Shown piece by piece: positions 34,829 to 45,000 of a stretch of 64,000 nucleotides of DNA. The position numbers and the translations under genes are program-made. The notes below the pieces were generated by a model. That model was not told the DNA's origin and made no database searches. It saw only the letters and a program-made list of their open reading frames with translations. Source of the stretch: Clostridia bacterium (lineage in GTDB: Bacteria > Bacillota > Clostridia > Christensenellales > CAG-138); contig JAEDIC010000004.1 of the NCBI GenBank assembly GCA_016292635.1, positions 1 to 64,000 of the forward strand, written 5' to 3'. Numbering within the stretch: position 1 is the first letter of the stretch; each line of letters starts with the position of its first letter.

Positions 34829-35723
34829 TGCTGTCTTCGCCTAAAAACGCACAGATGCGCACGGCTTCTCCGTTTGATTTTGCTATGCCTAAGAATTTTC
34901 CATTGCAGTATCCCCTTAATGGGGTATCTACCGGCAGCTCTTCAACGCCGGGAAAAACCACCTCTGCTCCGTGGGCGAGAAACTTCTCTCCCTTGGCGTT
35001 AAGCTCCATACGAGCCTCGCCGATATGCATCAGTGACTGCTCTATCGTGGTAACCGTCTCGTGAAGCCTGTCCTGCTCCTTTAGCTCCCTAAGCTCCCCT
35101 ATGGTAAATGCCCCGTCCAGATCAAAGGCGCCGGAACGGGTGCGCAGCAGAAAGGACATATGGGCGGGAACACCCAGACTTTCGCCTATGTCGTGGCAAA
35201 GTGCGCGGATGTATGTTCCCTTTGAGCATACTATCCGCACAAGATAGCGGTTCGGCCCGGTGCTGTCTATAAGCTCCAGAGCGGGTATGTTTATCTCCCG
35301 CACCTTGCGCTCCACCTCAACGCCCTCTCGGGCAAGCTTGTACATTTTCCTTCCGCCAACGCTCAATGCGGAATAAAGGGGGGCAGTCTGGTTCTGAACG
35401 CCGGTAAATAATGGCAGCGCGGATTTGAGCATATCCTCTGTAACGGCTGCGTCGGAGCGCTCCGTCACCTCGCCGTAGGAATCCTGGGTGTCGGTGGAGA
35501 TGCCGAAAGTTATCTCACCGATGTATTCCTTTTCCTTATCCACAAGGTAATCGAACAGCCTTGTGGCCCTGCCTATGCATATGGGCAGCACACCTGCTGC
35601 CCCCGGATCCAGAGTTCCGGTATGGCCCACCCGCTTCATGCCGAATATATGTCTTATATCCGATACAACATCGCTGGAGGTGAGTCCCGGCGGTTTGAGC
35701 ACGTTTACTACGCCTTCAAGCAT
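34821..35723 (-). CDS. truB: tRNA pseudouridine-55 synthase
   Basis: Forms pseudouridine 55 in the T-loop of tRNAs. 300 residues. The N-terminus has NVLKPPGLTSSDVVSDIR, and the catalytic aspartate is D39 in GHTGTLDPGAAGVLPICIG. ICSKGTYIRALCHDIGESLG (near 164-183) is the third conserved motif, and a short C-terminal RNA-binding extension follows. It overlaps nrnA by 16 bases and ribF by 8, so the three are translated in series. Confidence 0.97.
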   Translation of the reverse strand: MLEGVVNVLKPPGLTSSDVVSDIRHIFGMKRVGHTGTLDPGAAGVLPICIGRATRLFDYLVDKEKEYIGEITFGISTDTQDSYGEVTERSDAAVTEDMLKSALPLFTGVQNQTAPLYSALSVGGRKMYKLAREGVEVERKVREINIPALELIDSTGPNRYLVRIVCSKGTYIRALCHDIGESLGVPAHMSFLLRTRSGAFDLDGAFTIGELRELKEQDRLHETVTTIEQSLMHIGEARMELNAKGEKFLAHGAEVVFPGVEELPVDTPLRGYCNGKFLGIAKSNGEAVRICAFLGEDSNE

Positions 35724-36679
35724 ATATCAAGTTCTTCCTCTCCCAGCCTGACGGCGGTCGCCGCCGCCTCATCAATTGGGCAGTAGCAGGTATATCCTGC
35801 GGCCCGCTTATGTCCGCCGCCGCCCAGCTTTGACGCCACGCGGGATACGTCCGCATAGCGTTTTGCCCTGAGGCTGCCCTTTATCTTGCCTTCGTCCTCT
35901 CTTAAGAATACCGCTATCTCAACGGTATCTATGTCCCTCAATTGCTCCACTATTCCGTCACAATGCTCGGACAGCGCCCCGTGGCGGGCCATGTCCTCCA
36001 TGGTAACTGTGGTTATGGCAAGCTTGCCGCCGCAGTACAGCTTTGTGCGGCTCACCGCCTCCGCCTGCAGCATTGAGCGGCAATATGGCGAGGTGCGATA
36101 TACTTTCATGTTTATCTCGGCGTTGTCCCCCCCGGCGGCAATCAGCGCGCCGGCGATAACCATGGTATCTTCCGTAACATTTGAATATGCAAAGCAGCCC
36201 GTATCCGTCATAATGGCGGTAAGCAGGCACGTGGCCATATCCGCGGTCAGCTCCGCACCAAGCTCCCCTATGATCCGGTATATCAGCTCGCCGCAGGCAG
36301 CGGTCTCTTCCATCCAGTTTACATCGGCATACATATCGTTTGTGCCGTGATGATCCACATTTGCGGTGACCTTCGCCTTATCAAACAGGGCGGCTGCCCT
36401 GCCAAAGCGGCACTTGTCAGCGCAGTCAACGGCTATAGCCGCAGGATAGCCCGCTGCCTGGTCGGGATCCTTTACCTCCGCCGCCCCTGGAAGAAAATCA
36501 TAAGCGCCGGGCACGGGATGGGAACAGGCGACTTCCGCCTCCTTGCCGAGGGCATTAAGCAGCAGCCTGAGGGCAAGGGCGGAGCCAAGGGTATCTCCGT
36601 CCGGCGAAGTATGGGACAATATGGTGAACCTGTCATTGTCCCGTATAAAGCTGAGTATTTCGGACATACTGCCCGCCAT
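35708..36679 (-). CDS. nrnA: DHH/DHHA1 phosphoesterase, NrnA-like nanoRNase/pAp phosphatase
   Basis: Degrades very short oligoribonucleotides and, in relatives, dephosphorylates pAp. 323 residues. DHH domain: LSHTSPDGDTLGSALAL (about residues 20-36), AVDCADKCR near 87, VDHHGTND (about 107-114). The DHHA1 domain near the C-terminus has SKLGGGGHKRAAGYT. Its position between rbfA and truB is standard in Clostridia and Bacilli. An attenuator-like hairpin lies upstream, after rbfA. Confidence 0.93.
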   Translation of the reverse strand: MAGSMSEILSFIRDNDRFTILSHTSPDGDTLGSALALRLLLNALGKEAEVACSHPVPGAYDFLPGAAEVKDPDQAAGYPAAIAVDCADKCRFGRAAALFDKAKVTANVDHHGTNDMYADVNWMEETAACGELIYRIIGELGAELTADMATCLLTAIMTDTGCFAYSNVTEDTMVIAGALIAAGGDNAEINMKVYRTSPYCRSMLQAEAVSRTKLYCGGKLAITTVTMEDMARHGALSEHCDGIVEQLRDIDTVEIAVFLREDEGKIKGSLRAKRYADVSRVASKLGGGGHKRAAGYTCYCPIDEAAATAVRLGEEELDICLKA

Positions 36680-36696
36680 TTTTCTCCACCTCTTTC

Positions 36697-36730
36697 TAAA
36701 AACGGGGCGATGATATTTTCACCGCCCCTT
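36697..36730 (-). terminator. Intra-operon hairpin between rbfA and nrnA
   Basis: AAAGGGGCG, a loop and CGCCCCGTTTTTAG on the minus strand form a terminator-shaped structure, about 9 bp with one mismatch, in the 59-base gap. It would lower expression of nrnA-truB-ribF relative to upstream genes. Confidence 0.6.
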
Positions 36731-36738
36731 TGAGTTTG

Positions 36739-37089
36739 TCACTGTTTTTCCTTATGCAGGCTGTCGATGATCTCGGAGATATGCACGCTGTATTCGATGG
36801 AGCTGTCCAGCTTGAACTGCAGCTTGGGCAGCGCCCTTAGCTGCATACGGCGACCCAGCTCACGGGTAATGAATCCTCCGCCGTGATTCAGGGCTTCCAC
36901 GGTATCCTTGCGCACCTGATCGTCTTTATCATATACGCTTACCATTACCTTGGCCTGCTTAAGGTCATTGGTAACATCCACGGACATGATGGTGGTCATT
37001 TCGCATATGCGGGGATCCTTCATTTCCTTGATGATCTCGCTTATGGTCTTCTTTATCTCCTCGTTCATTCTTTCGTAGCGAACGGACAT
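36739..37089 (-). CDS. rbfA: Ribosome-binding factor A
   Basis: Small KH-like protein needed for late 16S rRNA maturation and cold adaptation. 116 residues, typical. Opens MSVRYERMNEEIKKTISEII, followed by KDPRICEMTTIMSVDVTNDL (about residues 25-44), the conserved family core, and LKFKLD-like LPKLQFKLDSSIEYSVHI at the end. It is 31 bases downstream of infB in the standard order. Confidence 0.96.
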   Translation of the reverse strand: MSVRYERMNEEIKKTISEIIKEMKDPRICEMTTIMSVDVTNDLKQAKVMVSVYDKDDQVRKDTVEALNHGGGFITRELGRRMQLRALPKLQFKLDSSIEYSVHISEIIDSLHKEKQ

Positions 37090-37120
37090 TGGCTTTAACC
37101 TTTCTTTGAATAGCGTATTG

Positions 37121-39667
37121 TTACCGCTGGATCTGCTCCATTACGAACGCTTCGATAATGTCGCCCTCGCGGATGTCGTTGAAGTTCTCTATGCCTATAC
37201 CGCACTCGTAGCCTGCGGCAACTTCCTTGGCGTCGTCCTTAAAGCGCTTCAGGGAGGCGATCTTGCCCTCGTGGATGACTATGCCGCCGCGAACAACACG
37301 AACCTGAGCGGAGCGGGTCACCTTGCCGTCCTTTACATATGCGCCTGCAATGGTGCCTACGCCGCTGACCTTGAAGGTATTGCGTACTTCCGCGCTGCCA
37401 ATGGCAACTTCCTTGAATACGGGAGCAAACATACCCTTCATGGCCGCTTCAACGTCCTCGATAACGTTGTAGATTACGCTGTATGTGCGCATATCCACCT
37501 TTTCACGCTCAGCCGCTTCACGGGCCGCCGCATCGGGACGAACGTTAAAGCCGATAACCAGCGCATTGGACGCGGAGGCGAATACTATATCCGAGCCGGT
37601 TATGGCGCCTACGCCGCCATGTATGCAGCGCACACGGACTTCATCATTGGACAGCTTTTCAAGAGCCTGCCTGATGGCCTCAACGGTACCCTGAACGTCT
37701 GCCTTTACTATTATGTTCAGATCCTTCACGTTGCCTGCGGCAATCTGGCTGAACAGGTCGTCAAGGGATACCTTGGACATGTTCTTGAGCTGCTCCGCCT
37801 TTATGCGATCACGGCGCTCCTCAGCGACCTGACGGGACAGTTTATCCACCTCGGCAACGTTCATAACATCGCCTGCGGCAGGAACCTCGCCAAAGCCCAG
37901 CACCTCAACAGGCTGGCTGGGGCCGGCCTCGGTAACACGCCTGCCCTTGTCGTCCATCATAGCGCGAACACGGCCAAAGGCAACGCCGGCAACAATGGGA
38001 TCGCCTATCTTGAGGGTACCGTTCTGCACGAGAACAGTAGCCACGGGGCCCCTGCCCTTATCCAGCTCCGCCTCGATGATGGTACCACGGGCCGCGCGGG
38101 ATGGATTGGCCTTAAGCTCAAGAACATCCGCCTGAAGCAGAACCATCTCAAGCAGGGTATCCAGGTTCGTGCGCTTCTTTGCGGAAACAGGTACGCAGAT
38201 GGTATCGCCGCCCCATTCTTCGGTAACCAGGCCATGCTCGGTGAGCTGCTGGGTAACTCTGTCGGGGTTGGCGGTGTCTTTGTCTATCTTATTGATCGCC
38301 ACGATGATGGGCACGCCAGCCGCCTTGGCGTGGTTTATGGCCTCTACGGTCTGGGGCATTATGCCGTCGTCCGCCGCAACCACAAGTATTACTATATCCG
38401 TAACCTGTGCGCCGCGGGCACGCATGGAGGTGAACGCCTCATGACCGGGAGTGTCGATGAAGGTGATAGTGCGACCGTTGCAGGTAACGGTGTATGCGCC
38501 TATGTGCTGGGTGATACCGCCGGCCTCGCCCTCGGTTATGCTGCTCTCACGGAAAGCGTCAAGCAGGGAGGTCTTGCCGTGGTCAACGTGGCCCATTATG
38601 GTAACAACGGGAGGACGGCTGACCAGGTTCTCCTCGGCGTCGGCTTCTTCAACGCTCTCGTTTAGAACATCCTCGGCAGTCTTGGCTATATTCAGCTCCA
38701 ACTCGATGCCGTAATCTGCGGCGATAAGGGAGCAGGTATCATAATCTATCTCCTGATTAATGGTTGCCATTATGCCCAGGATAAACAGCTTTTTGATTAT
38801 CTCGGCGGCGGGTTTGCCGATCTTTTCTGAAAGGTCCTTTACTGTTATCATCTCTGTTGTAAGTACCGCTTTCTCGATCTTTACGGGTTCCGGCTTGTGA
38901 ACGGGCTGCTGCTTGCGCTTCTGCTTGCGTCCCATGGGAGTATCGTCATCCCATCCACCGGCGCGGCTGTTCTCCTTCATTATGGTTTTCTTATTCTTAG
39001 GCGCCTTGCGCTCATCATCCCTGTTGACCGCCTTCTGGAAGCCCCGGTTCTTGCCCTGGTCTCTTCCGCCGGGAGCGGATTCCGCGGTGCGCGCGGCGGG
39101 TCTTGCCTGATAGCCGCTCTGGGCGGAGGCGGTGCGCTGCTGGCTCTGGGGCCTGTTGTCCGGCCTTAGGGGGCGCTGCTGCTGACCTTGGGTCTGTTGC
39201 CGCTCCTGAGGCCTTGCGGGGCGCTCCTGCCTGCTGTCCGGGCGGACGTTATCCCTGCGCTGGGGTTCACGCTGGGGACGCTGCTGAATTACCACAGGCT
39301 CATCCTTGGGCTGTTCCGCCTTGGGCCGTTCCACCTTGGGCGGTTCTTCTTTAATGGGCTCCGCCTTGGGGGCCTCGGCTGCCTTCTCAACGACCGCCTT
39401 GGGCTCAAGCTGAATTTCAGGTTCATCGGTGCCTGAATGGAAGGCAAGATTGGCATCGCTGGAAAGTACCTCCCGCAGGCGCTCGGCACGTTCACGCTCT
39501 ATGCGCTCCTTTTCAGCCTTTCTCTCCTTATCCATCAGCTCGCTCTCTGCCCGCTTTACGGACTGTATGGCAGAACTCAGGTCGTTCTGCATACGTTTGA
39601 CCTGCTCAAACAGCTCCTTTGCCTTGGCTTCGAATTCCCGTGCTGAATCAATAGTCTTTTTTGCCAT
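37121..39667 (-). CDS. infB: Translation initiation factor IF-2
   Basis: GTPase that brings initiator tRNA to the 30S subunit. 848 residues. A long low-complexity N-terminal part (about 1-260) is rich in Glu, Pro, Arg and Gln. It is followed by the IF2N-like region (ITVKDLSEKIGKPAAEIIKKL). The G domain has GHVDHGKTSLLD (about residue 356), DTPGHEAF and NKIDKD, and domains II-IV end the protein. The N-terminal repeats of PQREPQR/RPARPQERQQ type vary among species and are not catalytic. Operon neighbours ylxQ and rbfA are standard. Confidence 0.97.
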   Translation of the reverse strand: MAKKTIDSAREFEAKAKELFEQVKRMQNDLSSAIQSVKRAESELMDKERKAEKERIERERAERLREVLSSDANLAFHSGTDEPEIQLEPKAVVEKAAEAPKAEPIKEEPPKVERPKAEQPKDEPVVIQQRPQREPQRRDNVRPDSRQERPARPQERQQTQGQQQRPLRPDNRPQSQQRTASAQSGYQARPAARTAESAPGGRDQGKNRGFQKAVNRDDERKAPKNKKTIMKENSRAGGWDDDTPMGRKQKRKQQPVHKPEPVKIEKAVLTTEMITVKDLSEKIGKPAAEIIKKLFILGIMATINQEIDYDTCSLIAADYGIELELNIAKTAEDVLNESVEEADAEENLVSRPPVVTIMGHVDHGKTSLLDAFRESSITEGEAGGITQHIGAYTVTCNGRTITFIDTPGHEAFTSMRARGAQVTDIVILVVAADDGIMPQTVEAINHAKAAGVPIIVAINKIDKDTANPDRVTQQLTEHGLVTEEWGGDTICVPVSAKKRTNLDTLLEMVLLQADVLELKANPSRAARGTIIEAELDKGRGPVATVLVQNGTLKIGDPIVAGVAFGRVRAMMDDKGRRVTEAGPSQPVEVLGFGEVPAAGDVMNVAEVDKLSRQVAEERRDRIKAEQLKNMSKVSLDDLFSQIAAGNVKDLNIIVKADVQGTVEAIRQALEKLSNDEVRVRCIHGGVGAITGSDIVFASASNALVIGFNVRPDAAAREAAEREKVDMRTYSVIYNVIEDVEAAMKGMFAPVFKEVAIGSAEVRNTFKVSGVGTIAGAYVKDGKVTRSAQVRVVRGGIVIHEGKIASLKRFKDDAKEVAAGYECGIGIENFNDIREGDIIEAFVMEQIQR

Positions 39668-39689
39668 TTATCATTACCCCCAAGTGTAA

Positions 39690-39998
39690 TTACTCTGAAG
39701 CCTCCATGGCTTCCCTTATCATGCGGGCAAACCCCACATCCGTTACCGCAGCGATCATGCGGTTGTCTTTTCCTATGGCCCTGCCCAAATCTTCCACTAA
39801 AACGCAGGGTATGCCTGCCCTTTCGCACATTCCGGCGTATCTTTCCCGTGTGGCGTCCGACACACCCTCGTCCATGACCACTGCAAGGGCGGTTTTGCCT
39901 TTTACCGCCTTCTCGCAGACGAAATCCCCGGATATGCACTTTCCCGCTCTCATGGCAAAGCCAAGGGCAGTTCGGATTCTGTTACTGTTCATCGGCAC
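39690..39998 (-). CDS. ylxQ: L7Ae-family RNA-binding protein YlxQ
   Basis: 102-residue L7Ae/L30e-fold protein found in the nusA-infB operon of Firmicutes, probably recognising kink-turn-like RNA. Visible: ALGFAMRAGKCISGDFVCEK (about residues 11-30), the typical N-terminal signature, and a hydrophobic ALAVVMDEGVSD strand. Its precise role is not established. It overlaps ylxR by 17 bases and lies 22 bases before infB. Confidence 0.88.
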   Translation of the reverse strand: MPMNSNRIRTALGFAMRAGKCISGDFVCEKAVKGKTALAVVMDEGVSDATRERYAGMCERAGIPCVLVEDLGRAIGKDNRMIAAVTDVGFARMIREAMEASE

Positions 39999-40251
39999 TC
40001 ATCTCATCGCGCAGCTTTTCAAATACCTCTTTGCTTACGCTGTGCTCCAGCGCCCGCTCAAGGGCCCGTATCTTCTCGGCCTTGTTAAGGCATTCTGCGC
40101 TGGGGCATATATAGGCGCCCCTGCCTGATGCCTTGCCGGTTCTGTCCACGCTTACCTCTCCCTCCGGAGAGCGCACTATGCGCAGCAGTTCCTTTTTGGG
40201 CTTCATCTCCCGGCAGCCAACGCACATTCTCATGGGCACTTTCTTTGCCAT
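39982..40251 (-). CDS. rnpM: YlxR (DUF448) RNA-binding protein, RNase P modulator
   Basis: 89 residues from the ATG at 40251, with GGAGG 5 bases upstream. The family motif begins MRMCVGCREMKPKKELLRIV (about residues 7-26), followed by DRTGKASGRGAYIC (about 36-49). The homologue in Bacillus subtilis binds the RNase P RNA and was named RnpM; the same role is inferred here. It lies between nusA and ylxQ in the conserved order. Confidence 0.9.
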   Translation of the reverse strand: MAKKVPMRMCVGCREMKPKKELLRIVRSPEGEVSVDRTGKASGRGAYICPSAECLNKAEKIRALERALEHSVSKEVFEKLRDEMSADEQ

Positions 40252-40278
40252 TGTGTCCTCCAATGACCCCTTGGGATA

Positions 40279-41373
40279 TTATTCCTCAATAGCCTCAATT
40301 GCCTCTGCGGACTGATCCGCCTCGGCAATGTCCATATCCTGCTCTGCCTGGGTCTGGCTCTTTATGTCTATCTTCCAGCCGGTAAGCTTAGCGGCGAGGC
40401 GTACGTTCTGGCCTTCCTTGCCTATGGCAAGGGAAAGCTGATTATCCGGAACTATTACCTTTGCGGCCTTCTCCGCCTCGTTGATGTAAACCATCATTAC
40501 CCTGGCGGGGCTCAAGGCCTTTGCAATATACACGGCGGAATCGGAATCCCACTCGATTATGTCTATCTTTTCATTGTGCAGCTCGTTTACTATGCGCTCT
40601 ACGCGGATGCCCTTCTGACCAACGCAGGCGCCAACGGCATCCACCTGAGGATCTGAAGAATACACGGCTACCTTGGTGCGGAAGCCTGCCTCACGGGCGA
40701 TGGACTTAATCTGCACTATGCCGGTCTGTATTTCCGGAACCTCCAGCTCAAACAGGCGCTTTACAAGGCCGGGATGGGTGCGGGATACGATTACCTGAGG
40801 GCTCTTGTTGGTTTTGCGCACCTCAAGGACATATACCTTTATGCGGTCGCTGGTCTCATATGTCTCGCCGGCAATGGTCTCGGTAAGGGCAAGGAAGCCA
40901 TCGGTCTTGCCCAGCTCCACAAATATGCCGTTCTTTTCCGCACGCTGAACTATGGCGGTGAGGACTTCGTTTTCCTTCTCTACGAATTCATCGAAGATAA
41001 CGCCGCGCTCTGCCTCACGGATACGCTGCACTACCACCTGCTTTGCGGTCTGGGCGGCTATGCGGCCAAATTTGCGTGGGTCAACTTCCTCTTCAAGTAC
41101 ATCGCCCACCTCATACAATGCGTTTACCTTCTTGGCCTGCTCGAGGGTCAGCTCGCAGTAAGGATTTTCAACCTCTTCAACTACGGTTTTGGAGGCGAAT
41201 ATCTGCACCTCGCCGGTGTCACGGTCAACGGCGGCACGAACGTTGCCCGCTGCGCCGTAGTTGCGCTTATAGGCGGCGATAAGGGCAGATTCGAAGGCGT
41301 CAATAAGTATATCCTTGTTTATTCCCCGTTCTTTTTCGATGGCGTTAAGAGCCTCTATGAATTCGGCGTTCAT
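40279..41373 (-). CDS. nusA: Transcription termination/antitermination factor NusA
   Basis: RNA-polymerase-bound factor that modulates pausing and intrinsic termination. 364 residues, the short form of Firmicutes. An N-terminal polymerase-binding domain, an S1 domain (about 135-200) and two KH domains are visible (GACVGQKGIRVERIVNEL and IGKEGQNVRLAAKLTGWKI), followed by an acidic tail. The start overlaps the rimP stop by one base (TAATG). A terminator-like hairpin in the leader of rimP-nusA may let NusA control itself. Confidence 0.97.
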   Translation of the reverse strand: MNAEFIEALNAIEKERGINKDILIDAFESALIAAYKRNYGAAGNVRAAVDRDTGEVQIFASKTVVEEVENPYCELTLEQAKKVNALYEVGDVLEEEVDPRKFGRIAAQTAKQVVVQRIREAERGVIFDEFVEKENEVLTAIVQRAEKNGIFVELGKTDGFLALTETIAGETYETSDRIKVYVLEVRKTNKSPQVIVSRTHPGLVKRLFELEVPEIQTGIVQIKSIAREAGFRTKVAVYSSDPQVDAVGACVGQKGIRVERIVNELHNEKIDIIEWDSDSAVYIAKALSPARVMMVYINEAEKAAKVIVPDNQLSLAIGKEGQNVRLAAKLTGWKIDIKSQTQAEQDMDIAEADQSAEAIEAIEE

Positions 41374-41897
41374 TATTCATTCTCCTCTTCAATCTCTATA
41401 TTGTCAAAATAATTATCGTTAATATCCACGGTGGCAAGGCTGTTAAAGTCTATGTAAGGCTTTACGGAAGAAGCATCCTTGCGCAGTATCTTCATCTCGC
41501 TGCCGTCTATATTCAGCGTAAAGCTTGCCTCATCATATGCCGTAAGCTCGCCGGTGAATTCCTTTTTACCCTTCTGTGGGGCATAAAGCTTTGCGGTTAT
41601 CCTGTTTCCAAGGTTGCGCTCATAGTCGCGCTCCTTCTTCAGCGGCCTGTCAATGCCTATGGAAGACACACTAAGGTAATAGGCCTGCTCGATGGGGTCC
41701 GCCTCGTCAAGAATGGGGTCCACCGCACGGCTCACCGCCTCACAGTCGTCCAGCGTTACTGTGCTGTCGGGCTTTTCGATATACAGGGTAAGCACCCAGT
41801 TGCCGTGCTCTTTGATGAACTCCACCTCGTCCAGCTCGTAGCCCATTTGAGTAACCACAGGCCGCAGCAGGGCGTCAACCGCATCTATAGTTTTCAT
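41373..41897 (-). CDS. rimP: Ribosome maturation factor RimP
   Basis: Needed for 30S maturation. 174 residues from the ATG at 41897, with GGAGG six bases upstream. Family features: ELDEVEFIKEHGNWVLTLYIEK (about residues 22-43), DDCEAVSRAVDPILDE (about 50-65), VSSIGIDRPLKKERDYER (about 74-91) and a C-terminal SH3-like domain. The acidic end IEIEEENE is typical. First gene of the rimP-nusA-infB operon, behind its own promoter and leader hairpin. Confidence 0.95.
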   Translation of the reverse strand: MKTIDAVDALLRPVVTQMGYELDEVEFIKEHGNWVLTLYIEKPDSTVTLDDCEAVSRAVDPILDEADPIEQAYYLSVSSIGIDRPLKKERDYERNLGNRITAKLYAPQKGKKEFTGELTAYDEASFTLNIDGSEMKILRKDASSVKPYIDFNSLATVDINDNYFDNIEIEEENE

Positions 41898-41911
41898 GAA
41901 ATCCTCCACTT

Positions 41912-41944
41912 TCAAAACAAAAGAGCGGGAATACACCCACTCTT
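41912..41944 (-). terminator. Attenuator-like hairpin in the rimP-nusA leader
   Basis: AAGAGTGGG, a 6-base loop and CCCGCTCTT (41921-41944) are followed by the U-rich TTGTTTTG on the minus strand, a few bases before the rimP ribosome-binding site. An intrinsic terminator placed between promoter and operon suggests attenuation. Confidence 0.6.
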
Positions 41945-41983
41945 AAATAACACAACTACGGCTATTTGCCGTCCAACAATGAA

Positions 41984-42012
41984 ATTATACCAGAGAATAA
42001 GCCCCATTGCAA
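41984..42012 (-). promoter_or_regulatory. Promoter of the rimP-nusA operon
   Basis: TTGCAA (42007-42012), 17-base spacer and TATAAT (41984-41989) on the minus strand, about 87 bases before rimP and just after the polC stop. Confidence 0.75.
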
Positions 42013-42022
42013 GCAAATTCTG

Positions 42023-45000
42023 CTAAAACAGGCTAAGCTGGTCCGTCTCCGGCATCCCATCAAGGCAGCCAAGCTCTGAAAGGGCCTTTACAACGGCGGA
42101 GTTGGCGCCTGTGCGGGCTTGGAAGTTTTCTATGGAGGTATATTCTCCCCCCTTTGCCCCCTCGGCTATACCTATGGCGGCATTGCCGCCAACACCCGCA
42201 ATGGCGGAGAAAGGAGGCCTTATCTTATCCCCCTCTATAACGAACTCCGTGGCTTTGGATTTGTACAGGTCTATGGGCAGCAGCTCTATACCCCGCTTGT
42301 TCATCTCATATACCACTTCCAGTATTGTTAGCAGGTCTGCCTCCTTGTTATCCGTATCGTTGCCCTTTTTCTTTATGGCGTTTATATTGGCAAGCACCTT
42401 TTCGGCGCCCCCCGCCGCCTGGGCAATGTCAAATGCATCCGCGCGCACGGAAAAGTATACCGTATAGAAGGCTATGGGCAGATGAACCTTGTAATAGGCC
42501 ACCCGGAACGCCATCATAACATACGCCGCCGCATGGGCACGGGGGAACATATATTTTATCTTTTTGCAGCTGTCTATAAACCACTCCGGGGTGTCTATGG
42601 AGCGCATATGCTCCTCCATTTCGGGGGTAACGCCTCTGCCCTTTCGCACGCTTTCCATGGTTTTGAAGGACATGGATGGATCGCCGCCGCGAAGTATAAG
42701 GTAGTTCATTATATCATCTCGGGTGCATATTACCTGTGAAAGGGTGGCGGTGCCGCTGAGCACCAGATCCTGTGCGTTGCCCAGCCATACGTCCGTGCCG
42801 TGGGAAAGACCGGATATGCGCACCAGCTCCTCCATGGTGGTGGGACGGGTATCCTTAAGCATCTGGCGAACGAAGGTAGTGCCGAATTCCGGTATGGCGA
42901 TGCTGCCCACGTCGCAGTCCAGCTCATCAAGAGTTATTCCCAGGGGCTCGCTGGATGAGAATATGCGCATGGTCTCGGGATCGTCCAGGGGTATCGTCTG
43001 TGGGTCAAGGCCGGTGATATCCTTAAGCATCTTAAGGACCGTGGGATCGTCGTGGCCCAGTATGTCCAGCTTTACCAGCCTGTCGTCCATTGCGTGGAAG
43101 TCGAAATGGGTGGTTATGGTGTCACCATCCGACCGGTCTGCGGGATACTGTATTGGGGTGAACTCCATTATGTCATTTTCCTGGGGCACGATAACTATGC
43201 CGCCGGGATGCTGACCCGTGGTCTTCTTTACGCCGGAGCAGCCCTGCACCAGCCTGTCCATTTCATCACGATTGACAGCGATGCCATTATCCTCGCAGTA
43301 TGCCTTAACGTAGCCGTACACCGTCTTATCCTTTATGCCGGATATGGTGCCCGCACGGAAGGCATGGCCCTCGCCGAACATTACCTCGGTGAATTTATGT
43401 GCAACGGGCTGATACTCGCCGGAAAAGTTAAGGTCTATATCAGGGGTCTTGTCTCCCTTAAAGCCCAGGAATACCTCAAAGGGTATCTCATAGCCCAGTT
43501 TTTTGTATTTTGTGCCGCATACCGGGCAATTTGCATCCGGCATATCCACGCCGCAGGCATATAGCGTGCGGTCCACGTCAAAATCGCTGTGGCGGCAGTT
43601 TGGGCACACATAATGGGGCTGAAGGGCATTTACCTCGGTTATACCCGCCATATTGGCAACGAAGGAAGATCCCACGGAACCTCTGGAGCCAACCAGATAT
43701 CCGTCGCTCATGGACTTCTGCACCAGCCTCTGGGCCATAAGGTACAAGGATGCGTATCCGTTGCCAATTATGGAATTCAGCTCCTTGTCAAGACGCTTCT
43801 GAACCACCTCTGGCAATTCGTCGCCATACATCTCATGGGCGCACTTCATGGACATATCCCGAAGCTCCTCGTTTGCTCCGGGGAATGTGGGGGCGTATGT
43901 GCCCTTTTCGGAGAGGAACGCCTTCATCCTGTCGCAGCTGTCCGCTATCATGTTGGGATTGGTGATCACCACCTCTTTGGCCTTTTCCTCCCCCAGATAG
44001 GCAAACTCATTGAGCATATCGTCAGTTGTGCGGAAATAAAGCGGCGCCTGTTCCTCCGCATCCTCAAAGCCCCGTGCGTGCATTATAATGCTGCGGAACT
44101 GCGCATGGTCCGGCTCAAGGAAATGAACGTCTCCCGTGGCAACCACAGGCTTCCCCAGTTCCTCGCCCAACGCGACTATGCGCCTGTTGAAATCCCTTAA
44201 GCCTTCCTCGTCCTTTACCGTGCCGTTTCGCATAAGGAAGGCGTTGTTGGCTATGGGCTGAATTTCAAGGAAATCATACATCTCCGCCACGGAGCGCAGG
44301 GTTTCCTCATCCGCACCCTTGAGCATTGTCCTGAATAACTCGCCCGCCTCGCAGGCGGATCCCACTATAAGCCCCTCCCGATGCATCAGCAGCAGGCTTC
44401 TCGGGATACGGGGAACCTTCCTCAGGTGCTCAAGATGGGCATATGATACCAGCCTGTACAGGTTCATAAGCCCCTCGTGGTTTTGGGCGATTATGATTAT
44501 ATGGTATGTCTGCCGCTTTCCCCTGGCCTTTTCCTGAGGTATGGCTTCGGTAAGGGGCAGCTTTTGTATGTTCTTATCCGCCATTTCCCCAAGCAGCCTG
44601 TTCATCACGGCGGCTGTGGCTCTTGCCCTGCCAAGGGCGCCGCCTGTGGGCATATCCAAGCCGTAGGTATTGAGCATGGCGGAAATATCCGTCTGCTTGC
44701 TCTCCCTGTGAAGATAATGGTACAGCATTCCGGTGTTTACGCAATGGGTATCCGTCTTAAGCTCAAATCGCTCTCCGTGGAGCCTCAAAGATTCAAGGCA
44801 GTCTGTATTTTCGGCAACCTTTACGCTGCCGCCCACGAAATCCGAAAGCATATTCAGCGCCTCCCCCATGGGCACGCCGTTTGACAAAGCCTGCTGTGTA
44901 AGGCCCGTTGCGCTCGCAATATCCTCGGTAAGGGCGGCGCCGCTGTCTATAACTATGTATAGTCTTTCCTTTTCCCCATGCTCATCAAAGCGCACCGCCG

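Noticed and set aside
37106..38665. 519-codon plus-strand open frame
   Set aside because: Antisense to infB, with no start signal and no domain.
39103..39354. Plus-strand frame rich in Ala/Pro over the infB N-terminus
   Set aside because: A reflection of the low-complexity Glu/Pro/Gln region of infB on the other strand.
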